Below, one piece after another: positions 1-5,871 of a DNA stretch of 5,908 nucleotides. This stretch comes from Oscillospiraceae bacterium (GTDB taxonomy: Bacteria > Bacillota > Clostridia > Oscillospirales > Oscillospiraceae). The notes under the pieces were generated by a model. The model searched no databases and was not told where the DNA came from. It saw nothing but the letters and a program-made list of their open reading frames with translations. The translations under genes and the position numbers were made by a program. How positions within the stretch are numbered: position 1 is the stretch's first letter; every line of letters starts with the position of its first letter. The DNA is taken from contig WQRL01000001.1 in NCBI GenBank assembly GCA_009786775.1, positions 20,273-26,180 of the forward strand, read 5' to 3'.

Positions 1-943
1 TCATCCGTTTACAAACTATGATATTAATGCAGAAGGTCCGAGATTTTGGCGGGTGACATATAGTGTGGGAGACGGCGAGGGTAGTGTGAGCGCCCGGGCC
101 GGCGGAAACAACCACCCTGTGACAAGCGGATACTTTGTTCCTGCCGGCACGGCGGTTACGTTTTCTGCGCAGGATGAAGACCAGTTTGTCAATTGGCAAA
201 TAGGCTCAAGAGAAAAAGAAGCAGATGATGACGGAAGTGAAACAGCTTTTAGTCTTGAAGCAGTTATGACAGGAACGCCTCTTTCATATTCCATCAAATC
301 AAACACACATGCCACAGGCAACTTCAAAAGCGAAAATGCAGTCAGCCTGACAGTTTCTAAAATTGTAGGAGGTACATTAGGCAGCCCAAATGCGAAGTTT
401 GATTTCACAGTTACATTCAAAGGTTCGGATGGAAAGCCTCTGCCTGAGGGGCAGGAGTTTAGCTACACAGGAGCTGTGGAGGGAAATTCCGCTATAGCAG
501 CCTTGCCAAATGGCATTCTAACCCTAGATGAAAATGGAAGCGCAACATTTCAGCTAAGTCATGGGCAAATTATTATAATTGCAGATATCCCACAGGACGC
601 TTACATTCAGGTTATCGAGAAGGCAGACGGAACTTATGATGTATCCTTCACAGATAGCGCAAATCAGGGCACCGTGGTAAATGGTAACGACACGACGCTG
701 CTGCTTATGACGGCAGACCGTACTTTCGAGTTTACCAACATTCGAAGTGATGTGCCGATGACGGGTATAAAAATGGGGAATCTTGCTGCAATGCTTTTGA
801 TGCCTGTACTAATATCCTTACTAGCCTTGACAGCATTTGTAGCTAAAGCTGCCATGCGCAAAAGGGGAAGGTTTTTCAAAAGCATAGCGGGAAAACACCC
901 TTTAGGGTGTAGAAAAAAAGGCCTGAAAACGCTACGATTTTAG
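1..943 (+). CDS. Wall-anchored adhesin / ancillary (tip) pilin, 3' part only
   Basis: The frame is open to the left edge (first full codon at base 2), so this is the C-terminal 313 residues of a longer protein. The GTG at 53 is internal, with no ribosome binding site. Residues about 17-110 look like a bacterial repeat/InlB B-repeat-type beta domain (VTYSV, GSV, VPAGTAVTFSA, then F.NW). Residues about 115-248 resemble the C-terminal domain of Spy0128-type pilins, with a candidate isopeptide triad of Lys120 (TVSKIV), Glu206 (VIEK) and Asn246 (FTNI). A VPMTG sorting motif (251-255), a hydrophobic segment (about 260-284) and a basic tail follow. By family logic it would be exported, cleaved at T-G and joined to a pilus or the wall. 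Its position before a SipA-like gene and the major pilin matches Cpa of streptococcal FCT loci. The ligand cannot be inferred. The tail after the membrane segment is unusually long (about 29 residues). Stop TAG 941-943. Confidence 0.85.
   Translation, partial: HPFTNYDINAEGPRFWRVTYSVGDGEGSVSARAGGNNHPVTSGYFVPAGTAVTFSAQDEDQFVNWQIGSREKEADDDGSETAFSLEAVMTGTPLSYSIKSNTHATGNFKSENAVSLTVSKIVGGTLGSPNAKFDFTVTFKGSDGKPLPEGQEFSYTGAVEGNSAIAALPNGILTLDENGSATFQLSHGQIIIIADIPQDAYIQVIEKADGTYDVSFTDSANQGTVVNGNDTTLLLMTADRTFEFTNIRSDVPMTGIKMGNLAAMLLMPVLISLLALTAFVAKAAMRKRGRFFKSIAGKHPLGCRKKGLKTLRF
895..910. repeat. Small hairpin inside the 3' end of the adhesin gene
   Basis: ACACCC (895-900) and GGGTGT (905-910) are perfectly complementary around TTTA, and the flanking T and A can add a seventh pair. 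A run of seven A follows at 913-919. On the + strand no T tract follows, so it is not a standard terminator for the operon. It lies within the codons of the odd basic C-terminal tail. Confidence 0.5.
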
Positions 944-950
944 TGAAAGC

Positions 951-955
951 AGGTG
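951..955 (+). promoter_or_regulatory. Ribosome binding site that decides the start of the signal-peptidase-like gene
   Basis: AGGTG ends five bases before the ATG at 961. The alternative GTG at 943, which overlaps the last base of the upstream stop codon, has no purine-rich site in front of it. This favours ATG 961 as the start. Confidence 0.6.
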
Positions 956-960
956 ATGTC

Positions 961-1551
961 ATGACTGCGAAATCACTGGATGAGCCGCAGCCTGTACAGG
1001 CGGGTGAAAGCGGGGAAAGTTTTGTCAAAGAGGTGTCTGCGGGGACATCCCGCAAGGAAAATTCTCTTCTAAAAGAACTTGGCGCGCTTATTATAAAAAT
1101 TGCTGTAATAGCAGCCGTGTTTACCCTAGTTTTTACATTCCTGTATGGTCTTCACAGGAGCATAGAGCCGGGCATGGCCCCGATGGTCAAAAGCGGCGAC
1201 CTTGTGGTGTTTTACCGCTTGGACAAAAATTACTCCATAGGGGATATTCTTCTACTGGACTTTAGGGGCGAGCGCCAGGTGCGGCGGGTTGTTGCAAGAG
1301 CAGGAGATGTTGTAGACATAGTAGGGGGCGGGCTATCCATTAACGGGGCGGTCCAGCAAGAGCCTGAAATCTACTACAGCACTTGGGCATATGCAAACGG
1401 GGTGTCATTTCCGTTAACCGTGGGTGAGGGACAGGTCTTTGTCCTTGGAGATGCAAGGGAAAACGCAACGGATAGCCGTGTTTATGGCTCTGTAAATGCA
1501 GAGGACACGCTGGGGACAGTTATCACAATTATAAGGCGCAGGGGGCTTTAG
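961..1551 (+). CDS. Signal peptidase I-like protein lacking the catalytic dyad (SipA-like pilus assembly factor)
   Basis: This 196-residue S26-family protein has a cytoplasmic N-terminus, one membrane segment (about 42-62) and an extracytoplasmic S26 fold. The family boxes are recognisable: EPGMAPMVKSGD (69-80), QVRRVVARAGD (105-115) and VFVLGDARENATDSR (159-173). In active enzymes the first box is GxSMxP with the nucleophilic Ser; here that position is Gly71 (GGC). The second normally reads KRVxGxPGD with the general-base Lys; here it is Arg108 (CGG). Proteolysis by the usual mechanism is therefore not expected. In group A Streptococcus the pilus-locus SipA is likewise a signal-peptidase homologue without the Ser/Lys dyad and is needed for pilus formation. 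The same position here, between adhesin and major pilin, supports that role by inference. The start is separated by 17 bp from the upstream stop, so it is co-transcribed. An active but divergent peptidase cannot be wholly excluded. Confidence 0.88.
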   Translation: MTAKSLDEPQPVQAGESGESFVKEVSAGTSRKENSLLKELGALIIKIAVIAAVFTLVFTFLYGLHRSIEPGMAPMVKSGDLVVFYRLDKNYSIGDILLLDFRGERQVRRVVARAGDVVDIVGGGLSINGAVQQEPEIYYSTWAYANGVSFPLTVGEGQVFVLGDARENATDSRVYGSVNAEDTLGTVITIIRRRGL

Positions 1552-1682
1552 AAAAATGCCCGGCAATGTGCCGCAATTTGTAAGTTAATACCGTGCTTTA
1601 GAATCTGAGATTGAAAATTATCCATACTACTTCTATCGCATGTATTAAATAATTCCAACGAAAAATCTTAGGAGGAACCACC
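1552..1682 (+). other. Intergenic region before the major pilin: small hairpin, possible weak promoter
   Basis: This is the longest gap within the operon. A 5-bp stem with a 3-nt loop lies at 1561-1573 (CGGCA, ATG, TGCCG) with only a weak T stretch after it, so it is a poor terminator at best. TTGTAA (1578-1583) and TAGAAT (1599-1604) resemble -35 and -10 boxes but with a short 15-bp spacer. TTGAAA at 1611-1616 lacks a convincing -10 partner. Separate or boosted transcription of the pilin is possible but not shown. The ribosome binding site occupies the 3' end. Confidence 0.3.
1670..1675 (+). promoter_or_regulatory. Consensus ribosome binding site of the major pilin
   Basis: AGGAGG lies seven bases before ATG 1683. 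It is the strongest site at optimal spacing in the window, fitting high expression of the shaft subunit. Confidence 0.85.
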
Positions 1683-2993
1683 ATGTTAAGAAAACTCAAA
1701 TCATTGCTGGCAATTGTTATGATGCTGATACTAGCTTTTTCAAGCATAACAGTTCTTGCAGCAGACGACGATGACGACGACGAAACCCCAGATGTGCCTG
1801 CCGGAGTTATTGCAACACAGGCGGCTATAAACAAAACTTTGCAGCTTCCGATAGGCACCGAAATCCCGGGTGCAACCTTCGAATTCCTTGTTGAAAAAAT
1901 TAGTGTCGATGAGGTATCAACACCCGAAGCCCTCGCTTCTATGCCCGAACTAAATGAGAACAACTTGACTATAGCTTTCTCGCCGGCCGACAAAGAGACA
2001 AATACTACAAATAACATCACATATGTTGTTAAGGAGTCAGGCGATATCTTTGAAGGTGTTACCTTCCCTCATGCAGGCATATTCGTATATGAAATTACGG
2101 AAAAAAAGGACACAAACCCGCCTATTGACAGCAATGCCCCCCACGAGGTGCTGACTTATTCTGACGCTAAGTACACAATTACGGTTTATGTGGGATATGA
2201 TGACGGTGGCAAAACGATAATTAAAGGTATCGGAACGAGGGTTACAGTAGCTGATAATGGAACCCCGGGCGACGGCAGCAAAGTAGACCCGACTCCGGGC
2301 GGGAATGGCGAAGACTACATCTTTAGCCAGATGGTATTTAACAACACCTTTGTAAAGACAAATGGCGCGGATAACAAGGAAAACCCCGACCCAACAAAGG
2401 ACTCAGAATCCACATTATCTGTAGAAAAGCTAGTTACAGGTGACTTTGCAAGCAGGGAACAGTCCTTTGATTTTACAATCTCCCTGGAAGTTCCGGTACT
2501 AGTAACCGATGTGCCTGATTTCTACAGAGCCTATATCGTCGAAAATGGCACTGTCATAGACCCCAAAGACAATGTAGACGGCGTGGCCATGGGTGAAGAT
2601 GCGGGCGGAAAATATATCGAAATTTCAACAAGCGGCGAAACAGCCTTCAAACTCAAGCATTCACAGAAACTTGTGTTTGTTGACACTCCTGTAGGTACAG
2701 GCTATGAAGTTACAGAAGGTGCTGCAACAAACTATATCCCCAGCTATATTGTGACAACAGACAATGTTACTGGAAGCAATGTAACGGGGGAAATGAGCAC
2801 AGAGCTATCTACAGGGGATCAGCTTGTGGGAGAAAGTGTAAACAGCGCAAACTTTACAAATAACCGCGAAAGCGTAACGCCGACAGGACTTAACCTCAAC
2901 GACCTGCCGTTTATCGGACTAATAGCGCTGGCCATTGCTTCTCTTATAGTATTCATTGCTGTGAAGTCGCGCAAAAGAAAAACTGTAGACTAA
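1683..2993 (+). CDS. Major pilin, two-domain Spy0128/FctA family, sortase-anchored
   Basis: This is a 436-residue precursor. The Sec signal peptide (1-26 or 27, LRKLK then a hydrophobic core, cut near VLA-A) is followed directly by six Asp (28-33). Domain 1 (about 42-225) matches the Spy0128 N-domain: Lys51 (INKTL), Glu140 (YEITE) and Asn221 (VFNN) occupy the isopeptide triad positions, with the conserved HAG.FVYEI and Y.I.VYV strands. Domain 2 (about 243-396) matches the Spy0128 C-domain: Lys249 (SVEKLV), Glu345 (YEVTE), Asn393 (NFTN). A GSKV motif at 198-201 resembles the segment of Spy0128 carrying its polymerisation Lys, making Lys200 a candidate linking residue. The C-terminus has a VTPTG sorting motif (398-402), a hydrophobic segment (about 408-427) and KSRKRK. 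It is predicted to be the shaft subunit, polymerised by one of the neighbouring class B sortases. Domain assignment is by remembered family patterns, not a search. Confidence 0.92.
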   Translation: MLRKLKSLLAIVMMLILAFSSITVLAADDDDDDETPDVPAGVIATQAAINKTLQLPIGTEIPGATFEFLVEKISVDEVSTPEALASMPELNENNLTIAFSPADKETNTTNNITYVVKESGDIFEGVTFPHAGIFVYEITEKKDTNPPIDSNAPHEVLTYSDAKYTITVYVGYDDGGKTIIKGIGTRVTVADNGTPGDGSKVDPTPGGNGEDYIFSQMVFNNTFVKTNGADNKENPDPTKDSESTLSVEKLVTGDFASREQSFDFTISLEVPVLVTDVPDFYRAYIVENGTVIDPKDNVDGVAMGEDAGGKYIEISTSGETAFKLKHSQKLVFVDTPVGTGYEVTEGAATNYIPSYIVTTDNVTGSNVTGEMSTELSTGDQLVGESVNSANFTNNRESVTPTGLNLNDLPFIGLIALAIASLIVFIAVKSRKRKTVD

Positions 2994-3065
2994 GCACCGA
3001 GTGCTGTGTAAAAGCGGAAACATAAACTTGCGGCAGTACAAATTCTAATCCTAAAGAGGTCCTCC
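2994..3065 (+). other. Short intergenic region between major pilin and first sortase
   Basis: The stop codon's last base begins a 5-bp hairpin (AGCAC 2993-2997, GTGCT 3001-3005, loop CGA). No T tract follows, so it is at most an attenuating or RNA-stabilising structure. The sortase ribosome binding site AGAGG (3055-3059) sits six bases before ATG 3066. No promoter is evident. Confidence 0.35.
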
Positions 3066-4004
3066 ATGAACATAGCAGCCAAAGCAGGCATAAGAGCAAT
3101 AAGGATAGCAAATGGCTTGATAAATACGGTTGTACTCATAGTTATCTTGCTTCTGCTTGCCTTTGGCTGCTATACCGTGTGGGACTCAGGACAAGTGTTC
3201 GGCGCGGCAAGTTTTACCCACTATGAAATGTTCAAGCCCACCGCTGAAAACAATGCGAAAGCGTTCAAAGAGCTGCAAGCCATAAACTCGGATGTTTTCG
3301 CCTGGCTCACAGTGTACGGGACAAATATTGATTACCCCGTGGTGCAGGGGGCGGATAACATAAAGTACGTAAACACCAGCGCAGAAGGGCGGCACTCCCT
3401 TTCAGGAGCTATTTTTCTGGACTACCGGAGCAGAGCCGATTTTTCGGATTTCAGCAGTATCCTCTATGGGCACCACATGGAGGCCGCAGCGATGTTTGGC
3501 GAAATAGGCCTGTTTAGCGCCTGGGATTATTTTGACGCTAGAAAGTATGGGACTTTGTACTTTGACGGGCAGGAACACGGTCTGGAGTTTTTCGCCTTTG
3601 TACACGCCGATGCCTATGATAACTCCGTGTTCAGGGTAAGGGTGACAGGAGAGGATGAGCAGGAAGCGTATTTGGGCTTGCTCATGGAAATGGCAATGCA
3701 CACAAGGAAGGATGTATCTGTAACAATAGATGACCGTATTGTCCTGCTTTCGACTTGCTCCGCAGACTCCACCAATGGGCGGGATATTCTTATTGGGAAA
3801 ATAGTAGAAACAATTCACAGTGACCCATTTGCTGTAGAAACCACAGCGCCACTCATTGCAATACCTGTTATAGATGAACTGGGCGGCTCTTGGGTGCAGG
3901 CTGATTTATGGGTGAAAATTGTACTGGTGGCACTGCCATGTGTTTTAGTTTTGCTGGTAATATTAATGATTTTCAAGAAGAAACCCGGTGAAGGAGTGAA
4001 ATGA
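3066..4004 (+). CDS. srtB: Class B sortase with N- and C-terminal membrane segments (candidate pilin polymerase)
   Basis: This is a membrane-bound transpeptidase that cleaves sorting signals and joins the acyl intermediate to an amine. Membrane segments are at about 18-38 and about 285-303, the latter followed by KKK. The catalytic domain lies between them. Class B signatures are DVFAWLTVYGTNIDYPVVQG in the N-terminal helix/strand region, YGHHM with catalytic His136, LSTC with Cys231, and Arg239 eight residues on (NGRDILIG). At 312 residues it is longer than a usual SrtB (about 240-250), mainly because of the C-terminal extension and anchor, a topology better known from class C pilin sortases. 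It directly follows the major pilin, as the class B SrtC does in streptococcal FCT loci, so pilin polymerisation is the likeliest job (inference). Its stop overlaps the next start (ATGA), implying translational coupling. Confidence 0.93.
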   Translation: MNIAAKAGIRAIRIANGLINTVVLIVILLLLAFGCYTVWDSGQVFGAASFTHYEMFKPTAENNAKAFKELQAINSDVFAWLTVYGTNIDYPVVQGADNIKYVNTSAEGRHSLSGAIFLDYRSRADFSDFSSILYGHHMEAAAMFGEIGLFSAWDYFDARKYGTLYFDGQEHGLEFFAFVHADAYDNSVFRVRVTGEDEQEAYLGLLMEMAMHTRKDVSVTIDDRIVLLSTCSADSTNGRDILIGKIVETIHSDPFAVETTAPLIAIPVIDELGGSWVQADLWVKIVLVALPCVLVLLVILMIFKKKPGEGVK

Positions 4005-4909
4005 TTATGGGCGCAGCTGGTTATAAAATACAATTTGAAAATTGCAAGTGCGTCAAGCGGCTTTTTGCAGCGGCTCTGGTGGTGCTTTGCCTAATCAGTG
4101 CCGGTGCGGTGCCGGCATATGCGGCAAGCGGGTGGCAAGTTTCACTAAACTTAAATCAAACCATCACAGGCGGCTCACCTGCACTACAAGCCACAGAATT
4201 TACATATATCCTAACGCCCAAATCTGTAAATGCGCCAATGCCTCAAGAAAGCAGTTCCGAGGGCTATACTTTTACATTAGCTGGTACGGTTGAGAGGTAT
4301 ATAGATGCGGTGCATTTCTCTGCCGCAGGTGTTTACACTTATGAGTTGCGGGCGGTTTCGGGAGGAAGCAGCTTTGTTTTGGATCAGCGGGCATACATAA
4401 TTGAGGTGTATGCAATAAACGGGCAGGAAGCCGTGGCGCTCATTTATTCAAACGGCGAGAAAATGCCAGGGATATCATTTGAGCACATATATGGCGGCAG
4501 CCCTGGGGGTGACGGCGGGGGCGCAAATGGCGGCGCAGGTGGTGGCGCAGGTGCCGGAAGTGCCGGAGGCAGTACCGGTGGAGGCGGCGAAGAAAGCGTT
4601 GTAATAAATGTCCTTCCTGAAATTGACCCGGCAGTTGTAGGCGGTGCCGAAAACGGAACCCATGTAGATATTCCATCTTCAGGGGACATTGCTTTAGGCG
4701 GCCCGGATGGCTTTGTTGTGCTTCCGTCCTCCTTGGAAGAAGCCGCAGTAGGTGCTACGGGCGGAGCCGGCAAGCCGGTTGCCGGGCCCAAAACAGGGGA
4801 TATGAGCAACCCGGCGCTTTGGATGACGCTCATAATAATCAGTAATATATTGCTTTCGCTGATTGCCTTTGCATACTACAAAGCAAACTTACAAAAGAGG
4901 AGGCGGTAG
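4001..4909 (+). CDS. Minor/basal pilin-like protein: FctA-like domain, Gly-rich stalk, GPKTG anchor
   Basis: This is a 302-residue precursor. AAGGAG at 3991-3996 serves ATG 4001 (4-nt spacing) or ATG 4007 (10-nt). The signal peptide has a long n-region (1-20, with Cys15 and Cys17) and a likely cut at AYA41-AS. Residues about 43-164 align by eye with domain 1 of the upstream major pilin (VHFSAAGVYTYEL, then AYIIEVYA, then ISFEHIY). The triad positions differ, however: no Lys in the first strand, Ala118 instead of Glu, and His162 instead of Asn, so no internal isopeptide bond is expected. Residues 165-196 form a glycine-rich linker, then an acidic/hydrophobic stretch leads to GPKTG (262-266), a hydrophobic segment (about 270-292) and QKRRR. 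The position after the pilin sortase matches FctB, the base subunit of streptococcal pili, although that protein has a proline-rich tail. A wall-tethering base role is inferred. Confidence 0.82.
   Translation: MIMGAAGYKIQFENCKCVKRLFAAALVVLCLISAGAVPAYAASGWQVSLNLNQTITGGSPALQATEFTYILTPKSVNAPMPQESSSEGYTFTLAGTVERYIDAVHFSAAGVYTYELRAVSGGSSFVLDQRAYIIEVYAINGQEAVALIYSNGEKMPGISFEHIYGGSPGGDGGGANGGAGGGAGAGSAGGSTGGGGEESVVINVLPEIDPAVVGGAENGTHVDIPSSGDIALGGPDGFVVLPSSLEEAAVGATGGAGKPVAGPKTGDMSNPALWMTLIIISNILLSLIAFAYYKANLQKRRR
4897..4903 (+). promoter_or_regulatory. Ribosome binding site supporting a TTG start for the second sortase
   Basis: GAGGAGG ends nine bases before TTG 4913. Starting there gives a proper MKAKKF-plus-membrane-segment N-terminus. 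The first in-frame ATG is far downstream (residue 44) and would delete the membrane anchor. Confidence 0.7.
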
Positions 4910-4912
4910 GTT

Positions 4913-5695
4913 TTGAAGGCGAAAAAGTTTTTGCTTTTAGGTGTTGTGCTGTTTTTGTTTGCCGTTATTGGTTACAGTGGGTATCAGTTGAATCTCATAA
5001 ACTCAAGCACTACGCAAGAGGCGCAGGTCCGTGAGCGCCTTATGCAGTATAGGCCTGCATTGCCGATGGCTTACGCTGCTGGTGTTCCTGAGAAGCCGCC
5101 CGCAGGTTTGCCGGCGGCTTCTCAGGGGCGTATTAATCAGAGCATCATAGATCTTAAAGAAAAACACCCCGGTGTGGTGGGGTGGCTGAGGGTTCCAAAC
5201 ACAGGTATTGACCATCCCTTTGCACAAGGGGATAATAACGATTATTACTTGCACATAGATTTGGATAAAAACTATCTGGTTTCGGGCACTCTTTTCATGG
5301 ATTACCGTAACGATGATGGGTTTAATGATTTTAACACAATAATTTTCGGGCACAACATGAGAAATGGCAGTATGTTTGGCACTTTGATAAATTTTGACGA
5401 TGAGGAATTTTTTAATGCCAGCAGTAAGGGTTTGATTTTTGCGGCAGATGAAACATATGAGATTGAGTTCATGGCTTGGGTTGTGGTGGCTGCGGATGAT
5501 GCGGTGATTTACAATTCAATGTTTGCAAATGATGTGGAGCAAGCTGAGTTTCTTGATTATGTAAAGAGCGTTGCCCGTAATTACAGAGAAATCGGGGCTG
5601 GTGCAGGTGATAGGTTTATAACACTATCCACTTGCAACTACGAATTTGACGATGCCCGCATGGCGCTCATCGGGAGGATTGTGGATTTCAATTGA
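4913..5695 (+). CDS. srtB: Class B sortase, single N-terminal anchor (candidate wall-anchoring or second pilin sortase)
   Basis: This 260-residue protein is within the normal SrtB size range. It has an N-terminal membrane segment (about 6-24), a variable linker (about 25-75), then the catalytic domain. Class B features are VVGWLRVPNTGIDHPFAQGD, FGHNM with catalytic His147, LSTC with Cys241, and Arg249 (DDARMALIGRI). It starts with TTG three bases after the stop of the GPKTG protein and is the last gene of the operon. It shares class but not topology with the first sortase. Since the locus carries xPxTG-like signals (VPMTG, VTPTG) and a distinct GPKTG signal, a division of labour is plausible, with this enzyme attaching the base subunit to peptidoglycan (inference). 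The linker is encoded by an unusually strong DNA palindrome (5087-5126). No terminator with a T tract is seen after the stop. Confidence 0.92.
   Translation: MKAKKFLLLGVVLFLFAVIGYSGYQLNLINSSTTQEAQVRERLMQYRPALPMAYAAGVPEKPPAGLPAASQGRINQSIIDLKEKHPGVVGWLRVPNTGIDHPFAQGDNNDYYLHIDLDKNYLVSGTLFMDYRNDDGFNDFNTIIFGHNMRNGSMFGTLINFDDEEFFNASSKGLIFAADETYEIEFMAWVVVAADDAVIYNSMFANDVEQAEFLDYVKSVARNYREIGAGAGDRFITLSTCNYEFDDARMALIGRIVDFN
5087..5126. repeat. Near-perfect 40-nt inverted repeat inside the second sortase gene
   Basis: The arms 5087-5100 (CCTGAGAAGCCGCC) and 5113-5126 (GGCGGCTTCTCAGG) are perfectly complementary over 14 bp. Inside them, after one C-C mismatch, GCA (5102-5104) pairs with TGC (5109-5111) around a GGTT loop. 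Outside, T-G wobbles and a G-C pair allow slight extension. It encodes residues 59-72, a Pro/Ala/Gly-rich stretch of the non-conserved linker between membrane anchor and catalytic domain. Confidence 0.9.
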
Positions 5696-5725
5696 CACGT
5701 ATCTAAAATCATCTCAAACCTATCC

Positions 5726-5871
5726 GCCGGACATGGTTGCTGCTCTGTTGAAAAGTGAAACGGCCTACGTCAGTCACGTCTACTCTGGCGTAGACTTGGC
5801 AGCATGGACAAAACTTGTGTTCCAGGACTGCGGCCGTTCCACTTCCCCCCAGAGCAGCAACCATGTCCGGC
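5726..5871. repeat. Long imperfect inverted repeat (foldback element) downstream of the operon
   Basis: The outer arms 5726-5747 and 5850-5871 match perfectly over 22 bp (GCCGGACATGG at the left outer end). The inner arms 5748-5765 and 5832-5849 match at 13 of 18, giving 35 of 40 overall. The 66-nt centre contains its own hairpin, GTCTAC (5778-5783) with GTAGAC (5790-5795), and a short CAGTC/GACTG pairing (5771-5775 with 5826-5830). Three of the five arm mismatches are A-C on the + strand and would be G-U wobbles in a minus-strand transcript. No T tract follows, so it is not an ordinary terminator. It could be a MITE-like or other palindromic repeat, or a structured RNA. No transposase or target-site duplication is visible. 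Confidence 0.85.

Noticed and set aside
16..420. Minus-strand open frame opposite the adhesin
   Set aside because: It is a shadow of a well-supported coding frame with recognisable domains, and no family resemblance was seen.
53..943. GTG at 53 as the start of the adhesin gene
   Set aside because: The same frame is open back to base 2, the residues before 53 continue the beta-repeat domain, and there is no ribosome binding site or signal peptide.
943..960. GTG at 943 as start of the signal-peptidase-like gene
   Set aside because: It would add six residues, but it has no ribosome binding site, while ATG 961 has AGGTG at good spacing.
4444..4833. Minus-strand proline-rich open frame
   Set aside because: It is the complement of the glycine-rich linker and surrounding codons of the minor pilin, with no start signals.
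5726..5871. The long inverted repeat as an intrinsic terminator of the operon
   Set aside because: The arms are much longer than a terminator stem, the loop is 66 nt, and no T tract follows on the + strand.
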